Assembly (NCBI RefSeq): GCF_028583425.1
Contig: NC_072793.1
Coordinates: forward strand, 173,701,681-173,765,680
Length of the DNA: 64,000 nucleotides
Reading direction: 5' to 3'
Source of the DNA: Eublepharis macularius
Taxonomy: Eukaryota > Chordata > Lepidosauria > Squamata > Eublepharidae
Numbering within the stretch: position 1 is the stretch's first letter; the number at the start of each line of letters is the position of its first letter. Shown here piece by piece: positions 58,696 through 64,000 of the stretch. A program made the translations under genes and the position numbers. Under the pieces are notes generated by a model. That model was not told the DNA's origin. It saw only the letters and a program-made list of their open reading frames with translations, and searched no databases.

Positions 58696-59159
58696 CTGTT
58701 GTTCTAGCTTCACATCCTTTTCCTGGCTTAGGAGGAAGCCTTCTGCCGTGGTCACAGCCTGGGAACTGGCCTCCGGCCTGCATTCCCTAACCCAGCTCTC
58801 CATCGCCGGAGGCAGGACTGCCAGGAACTGCTCCAGGAGCACCAGGTCCAGCATCTCCTCCTTGCTGTGCCTTTCCGGCTTCAGCCACAGCTGGCAAAGA
58901 TGGTGGAGTCGGCTGCATGTCTCTCGGGGCCCCTCGGCTTCCTGGTAGCAGAACTGCCTGAAGTGCAGGCAACGAACAACTGAGCTGGTGGTGTCATCAG
59001 CCAGGACTTTTGGTACAGACCTTTCCCAGAATTCACCACTGGTCCCAGCCTGGATGGCCTCAGGGCCTCTTTCTCCTTCACGCCCACCTGACGTTTGTTT
59101 TCCCGTCTTGGCCGCAGACCCAAGAAGGCAAGAGGAGCTCCTTGCTCGGCTCTCAAGTC
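58696..59159 (-). CDS. SCAN exon of inner cassette, no local start codon
   Basis: Acceptor TTTGCAG, donor CAG/GTGAGG, phase 1 to 0, 464 nt. SCAN is complete: [56 protein letters not shown], then [10 protein letters not shown]. The position that is ATG in the outer copy (61968, AAGATGGGAAA) is ACG here (AAGACGGGAAA), and no other in-frame ATG precedes SCAN. An ATG in the paired first exon (60622) would enter in the wrong frame. The exon phases do allow it to be spliced in as an internal exon after 61248. Confidence 0.8.
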
Positions 59160-60117
59160 CTGCAAAGCCAAGATACTTTCTTAGCAAAGGCAAAAGAACA
59201 CTGCAGTATATCAGGGCCTCTCATCCGTGAACTCATCTATCCCACTTTTAAAGACTTCCACATTCATGGCCAGCATCATAGCCTCAGACAACAAATCCTA
59301 TAAGTATATCATTAGTTGAGTGAAGACGGCAAAAGAACCTGGATTTGAGTCTTAATGGCTGCATGAGGTAAAAATTATATTCTGGGCAGAGATTATAACC
59401 GACAAAGGAAGTTTCTTAGATGACCCAAGGGTGTTTGCGATTGAAACTTCCCAAGCCCCCAGACCACAGGGTTCGACTTTCCTGACAGAGACAAGTCTCT
59501 TGAAGCAGTCAACCTCGCTGCGCCATGCCGCCGACTCACCAGCAAGTGAAGCACAAGAGCACCCATGGGCACCACTTTGAGGACCCCTGACCTACTGCAA
59601 TGAACCAGATAAGACCTTGCACATGAGAATCAAACCAGACCTCTCCCAGAAGATGCTGCTGGGTGGAGGAATGGATGAGGTTATGGAACTGGGCGCCACT
59701 TTGGAAACAAAGGAGTGAAGATGGGTCTTTTATTCCCTCCTCCTTCTTGAATCATCTTCCCACCAATTGCATTGGGGGACTAAGTTCTGGGAATATGGGA
59801 GAGGGAGAAAAAGGCAGCTCCGCTTCCAGGCCCTATTCTTCCCTTCACAGCCCTTTACGGTCTAGCTTCTTCAAGGACCAGCTCTTCCTTTGTGAGCTGA
59901 GCCCTTCCTCAGATGCTCTGCTCTATCAAGCCCCCCACCCAAAAAAGCAGGGCCTTTGTGGCTGTGGCCCCCTGGCTCCCACCCCCCACCCCCGCCTTTG
60001 CAATTTGCCTGGGAACAGGCCTTTTATGTTTTGGGGCACCACGTCACAGATACACTGTTGAGATTCAGTTTAATCGGCCATCTTTTAATACAACATTTCA
60101 TCTTCTATTACCTAAGA

Positions 60118-60210
60118 TTCGAGTCCAGCATCAACAAGATTTTCAGAGTATATTCTTTTGAGCATCAAAGCTCCCTTTATCAGACACCATCTTTGCATAT
60201 GTTCTTCTAC
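60118..60210 (-). repeat. Fold-back repeat copy
   Basis: GAGTCCAGCATCAACAAGAT at the left. The minus strand has CTGATAAAGGGAGC and GCTCAAAAG, a decayed hammerhead-like core. Confidence 0.5.
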
Positions 60211-60486
60211 TGGATGCCCACCTGAAACATCTATCAACATGTATCTTAGCATCTTTTAGGAAAGCTTTAAAACGTTTGTCATTGCTGTTCCTACCTAAAT
60301 TATTTTTATTACTGGATGCTCTTAGCATTGCAAGTGTTTGTGATTTATATTTTAATGAGTTTGAAAGATGAGAATGTTGGAAGATGGGTATTTGGATCTG
60401 ACCTCCCTTCTGTGCCTGAACATTTCCCTTCCGCCCACTCCACGCTGCAGTCCCCAAGCCAGCCCTGTGGTTCTCCTAAACTCACC

Positions 60487-60640
60487 CTGCTGCAGGTGTG
60501 GGGGAAAAAAAATAAAGGCCACTTTCCCACCAGGGTGGCGATGGGCAGCAGGAAGGGACTGCACCCACCTCATCCTTTTTTTGCTGCTGCTCTAGGATTT
60601 CGGACTTGCTCCCCTTAAACATTCTGGTGTTGTTGATCAG
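60487..60640 (-). other. Decayed copy of promoter and first exon (inner cassette)
   Basis: Homologous to 63255-63404: both have TGGGAAAG on the minus strand, a TTTTTCCC-type stretch, ATG(T/G)TTAAGGGGAGC and a GTGAGT donor. Here nearly all CpG has been lost and indels put the ATG (60622) out of frame with the SCAN exon. This fits an old duplicate whose promoter is no longer kept free of methylation. Confidence 0.55.
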
Positions 60641-61240
60641 AAAAAACTGTTTGCAGCTATGCAAATCAAAAATCCAGAACACGAGCCACATAATGCCTTT
60701 TATTAGGGGCCAACCCAAATGAGACACAGCAGGGAGCAAGCTTCCGATCTGAAATGGATCTTGGAGGTGCCTTTTTTTACCTCGTTTTTGGGATCTGAAT
60801 CATAGTTTCAATATTTTCTCTCTCTCTCTCTCTGCCACTGAAAGGTTTGTACTTATAATTGTGATATCAACAGAATTTTGCCTCAGAGGGAAGGACTTTG
60901 GACACACCCCCTGGGTTTAATGCAGCCTAACAGTCCCAACAAGAAGTTGGATTTAGGTCCCGTCGTTTGAAATGATTTGGCCACTTTAAGCCGTAAGTAA
61001 CATTCTTGATAAACGGGCCTGAGTCAGCATTTTGCCAACAGAGAAAACTCCTCCTTAGTGAAAACTCAAAAGGCTCTTGTGGATGTACAGTCTCTATCCT
61101 CCTGAAAGTAAACGCACTCTGAAACTGAGGCTGAAACTCTACATCTATTTCATGCAGACCTCCTGCAGAAACAAACAAGCATCCCAGAAATGACAGGCCT
61201 ATTCTAGTGATGGAGACCAAGTGGCAAAGCTCAACAGGAC
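60640..61240. other. Spacer between the two SCAN cassettes
   Basis: No exon or named repeat found, apart from a CT tract at about 60818-60836. Confidence 0.4.
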
Positions 61241-61247
61241 TCTTTAC

Positions 61248-61365
61248 CCAGCGAGACGGCACATCCGTCATTCTCCCAGGTGGTCTCCCCGGTGAACAGC
61301 CTCTGCCTCAGATTGGATGGCATCTTCTCGGCTTTGGGGAAATCAGCAGCCCCTTTGGAAGGCCC
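61248..61365 (-). CDS. Linker exon of outer SCAN cassette
   Basis: A 118-nt exon, acceptor CATTTTCAG, donor G/GTAAAG, phase 0 to 1: GPSKGAADFPKAEKMPSNLR, QRLFTGETTWEN, DGCAVSLG. Its phase-1 end can join either the inner SCAN exon (59159) or the linker exon at 54974; both start in phase 1. Confidence 0.75.
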
Positions 61366-61557
61366 CTGAAAATGCAGTTGAGGGGAGGGAATTAGGGAAG
61401 GCACAAAGCAGGCAAACACCTGGGAAGGGAACGAGAAGGGGATATTTCTAGACAGATTTCATAAGAAGGTTGGGCAACTTGGAGAGGAAGGAGTTTTAGA
61501 ATAGTATTTCAAACGTTCAACTCTGTGGATTTCTCACGATCAAAGACCCCTCCTTAC

Positions 61558-62058
61558 CTGTCCTCTGTGCATCTCCTCCTCTGCCTGGCTCAGGAGGAAG
61601 CCCTCGGCCAGGGCCACCGCCTGGGAGCTGGTCTCTGGCCCGCATTCCCTGACCCAGCTCTCCATCTCTGGGGGCAGGACGGCCAGGAACTGCTCCAGGA
61701 TCACCAGGTCCAGCATCTCCTTCTTGCTGTGCCTTTCTGGCTTCAGCCACTGGTGGCAAAGAGCGTGGAGTCGGCGGCAAGTCTCTCGGGGCCCCTCGGC
61801 CGCCTGGTAGCAGAAGTGCCTGAAGCGCTGCCGCTGTACATCCCTGCTGGTGGTGCCCCCATCCAGGGCCTTCTGCACTGTTCTTTTCCAGAATTCCTCT
61901 TTGCTCCCAGCCTGGGTGGCCTCAGGGCCTCTTTCAGCCCCAGCCCCAGCTGAGTCCAGCTTTCCCATCTTGGCCCCGGATTCAAGAAGGCCAAAGGCTC
62001 TCCTTGCTCGGCTACCACATCCTTTCTGAAGGCCACAATAGAAAAAAACAGGCGGGTC
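61558..62058 (-). CDS. SCAN exon of outer cassette (gene 2)
   Basis: Acceptor CTTTCGCAG, donor CAG/GTAAGG, 501 nt, phase 0 to 0. An internal ATG at 61968 (GCCAAGATGGG, good context) starts [10 protein letters not shown]; the frame is also open from the ATG of the first exon (63404). [78 protein letters not shown]. With 61248-61365, 54892-54974, 54483-54609 and 50561-51798 it makes an open 738-residue SCAN-KRAB-finger protein counted from 63404. Confidence 0.85.
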
Positions 62059-62829
62059 CTGCGAAAGCCAAGAAGATGCTTTACTAACTAAGGCAAGAGA
62101 AAATAGTGCTAGAGTCCTTCCAGAAGTTGCAGGGCCCTTGCGGTTGTGGCACCCTGTTCCCCAAATTCTCCCTCTATAGCAATTTGCCTGGCAACAGGCC
62201 TTTTAGGTTTTGGGGCATCCCAGTCAAAACAGGGTTATTACTGAGATTTTCACTGGCCAGCCTTTAATTCTGTAATATTCTATTAACTTCTATCACTCAG
62301 TTTTTAAACCTTTGTCATTGTTGTGGCTGCCTGAATTATCGTTATTACTAGATGCTGCTTTCTTTGTATTTGTGCTGCTATTGATGATTTTGAATTATGG
62401 ATTTACTCTCTATATTATCTTTTTTCTCTTCTCCCAACTTTTCTCTCTGATTGCCAAAAAGCAAGATACTGGTATTTTACATATTCACAATATTCTAGGT
62501 CAAAAACTAAGGCATCCCTCGTAATACTGAATATATGCCAAACAGTAGTTTTATATGCAAAATTATAAGCTGTACATTGCATGCTGTTAAAGCAATAACA
62601 CAAGTGGTGATTAGAATTAATTATATTTCAGTTTACCAACAGACTTCTGACCAGCCCTTAAAAAAACAGGGGGGGGGGGTTGTAGGGTAAGGACCACTCA
62701 TTATTTTGCCATTGGTTCAAACTTTTTTCATGCAGGCATAAATGTTTGAAATAACAATCGAATAGGAGTTTCTGGCCCCTCGGGTATCATTTTCCACTTC
62801 TGGTGAGCATTTTGTGAAGCAGCCGCTCT

Positions 62830-63560
62830 CTGCTCAGGGCTTTGCACCCCGAATGCCCGGGGGTCGCTTGCAGCCACAGGAATGCGCATCTTTTACAAAT
62901 TAACTGCTATTGATGGCAAAGCAGATCCGAGACTTGGGGGAGCCCCTGCTTACTCCCCTGGGCTGTGCGAATCCAACCCCCCTCCGATTCCTCTCGCCCC
63001 TGAAGGCACCTGCTGGGGAGGGGGGTCTGCTCAGCCGCCTTTTCGCCCTGCTTTCCCTTGCGCCCCCGCCCACAGCCTTCCCTCCCACCGCCCCATCCAG
63101 GCTCTCCGCTCCTTCCTTCCACTGGAAACCGTTCTCAAGAGCTGGATCGGGGCCTGCCTCCGCCCTCCCTTCCCCGCCTGACGATTTCCCTTCCACCCAC
63201 CCCACATGCCCCAGCCCTGGGAGCCCGCTTGCCCTGAGCCCGACCTTCACTCACCCGGGCCGGGAAGGAGGAGCCGAGGCTGCCGCACGCGTGGGAAAAA
63301 CAAAGACCGCTTTCCCACGGCGGGGACTGCGGGCAGGAAATCACCTCTCCGGCCTTCCCTTTCCGGTGCTTCTCTGGGACGCCGGGCTCGCTCCCCTTAA
63401 CCATTCAAGGAGGTTTGCGGGGCAGGTCAACTGGCCTCGCTTGGTTCTTGTCCTTATCCCTAAAAGGAGGCCGGGAAGCGCTCCGTCTTCCTTCCTTTTA
63501 TTGCTTCTCGCTACAGCCCAGAAGTTTGGCGCCCCCGAGCATGTGCAGAGTGCTCCTCCT
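62830..63560. promoter_or_regulatory. CpG island promoter of gene 2
   Basis: Dense CpG (for example CGCACGCGTGG at about 63285 and CCACGGCGGGGACTGCGGG at about 63317) surrounds the first exon, in contrast to the CpG-poor neighbourhood. No TATA box is seen. Promoters of SCAN and KRAB finger genes are commonly of this kind. Confidence 0.65.
63255..63404 (-). CDS. First exon of gene 2 in CpG island
   Basis: From ATG 63404 (MVKGSEPGVPEKHRKG) to the donor CCGG/GTGAGT at 63255, 50 codons, phase 0, in frame with the whole of the SCAN exon. It may instead be 5' UTR if translation starts at 61968. The ATG is conserved in the decayed duplicate at 60622. Confidence 0.5.
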
Positions 63561-63904
63561 TCTGCACAAATAAAGGACGTTTCGCGGGAAAAGAACCCAC
63601 GGCCCAAAGGCCTTCAAGCATGTGCAGAGGGCCTCCGCCGAACTCCCACTCAGGGTGGATCGTTTTATGTCATGGGGGGGGGGTCACAATGCCTCTGAGA
63701 ATGTGCAGTGACTCTTTTTTCTGGAAAAACTGGGTTCTGATGAATAGTCACAACACCCCTATGATCATAGATCATAGTCACAACACCCCTATGAGGCAGG
63801 TTGGGCTGGAGGAGAATAAGAGCCAAAACACACGAGAAGAAATACCCAGATTCAGCACGGGTTCTCTTACCTCAAGGTTTGCAGGGATCTGTAGGCGTCC
63901 TGGA

Positions 63905-64000
63905 AGCTTAAAGTTTAGCATTTACAGAGCAGCAAGAAGGGAAATACAGGCGCCTGTATTTCCCTTCCCCTTCCTGCTGCTCTGTAAATGCTAAACTTGT
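63905..64000. repeat. Palindromic element cut by window end
   Basis: GTTTAGCATTTACAGAGCAG is followed by AGGGAAATACAGGCGCCTGT and the complement of the first arm. The centre is GGCGCC near 63953. It is probably a small MITE; the right edge is at or beyond the window end. Confidence 0.6.

Noticed and set aside
62910-63698. Plus-strand ORF of 262 codons in the CpG island
   Set aside because: Composition-driven; the minus strand of the same stretch has the first exon of gene 2 with a matching paralogue.

Overview
The window reads as nuclear DNA of a squamate reptile (lizard or snake). The evidence is the repeats: tRNA-derived SINEs with the head and tail of the Sauria type, SINEs with a 5S-rRNA-like head, BovB/RTE, CR1 and L2-clade LINE pieces, a DIRS-type tyrosine-recombinase retroelement, and many copies of short inverted-repeat elements. 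The host genes are spliced and of the tetrapod SCAN/KRAB/C2H2 zinc-finger kind. No bacterial-type gene, operon or CRISPR array is present. Species cannot be told from the sequence.

Layout. 1-5.2 kb: repeats only. 5.5-13.4 kb (minus): a SCAN-KRAB-C2H2 gene, four coding exons whose phases fit (666 residues), with a GC-rich first-exon candidate at 13.2 kb. 14.6-20.5 kb: a near-complete DIRS element inserted in a hAT-like MITE, which itself sits in an older fold-back repeat. 22.4-28.8 kb (minus): a gene absent from any simple long-ORF view, six short exons all joined in phase 1, encoding a predicted multi-pass membrane protein of about 212 residues that I do not recognise; a matching first exon with its own TATA box lies at 42.2 kb. 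33.5-37.9 kb (plus): a SCAN-C2H2 gene without KRAB, carrying the longer capsid-like form of SCAN. 44.8-46.5 kb: relic zinc fingers split by an insertion, followed by a GC-rich minisatellite (46.5-47.4 kb). 50.6-63.4 kb (minus): a second SCAN-KRAB-C2H2 gene whose promoter, SCAN exon and linker exon have been tandemly duplicated. The outer copy has the CpG island and the start codons.

The zinc-finger genes are expected to encode nuclear DNA-binding regulators: SCAN pairs proteins with each other, KRAB recruits the TRIM28 co-repressor, and finger arrays read DNA, often transposon DNA. Their setting, dense with young transposons, fits that role, but no target is shown by the sequence.

The signals most worth following are (1) hammerhead-ribozyme-like cores repeated in at least three fold-back repeat families, (2) the phase-1 membrane-protein gene and its second first exon, and (3) the duplicated SCAN cassette that could give a double-SCAN protein. 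Splice models were made by eye from consensus sites, reading frame and phase, without transcript data.
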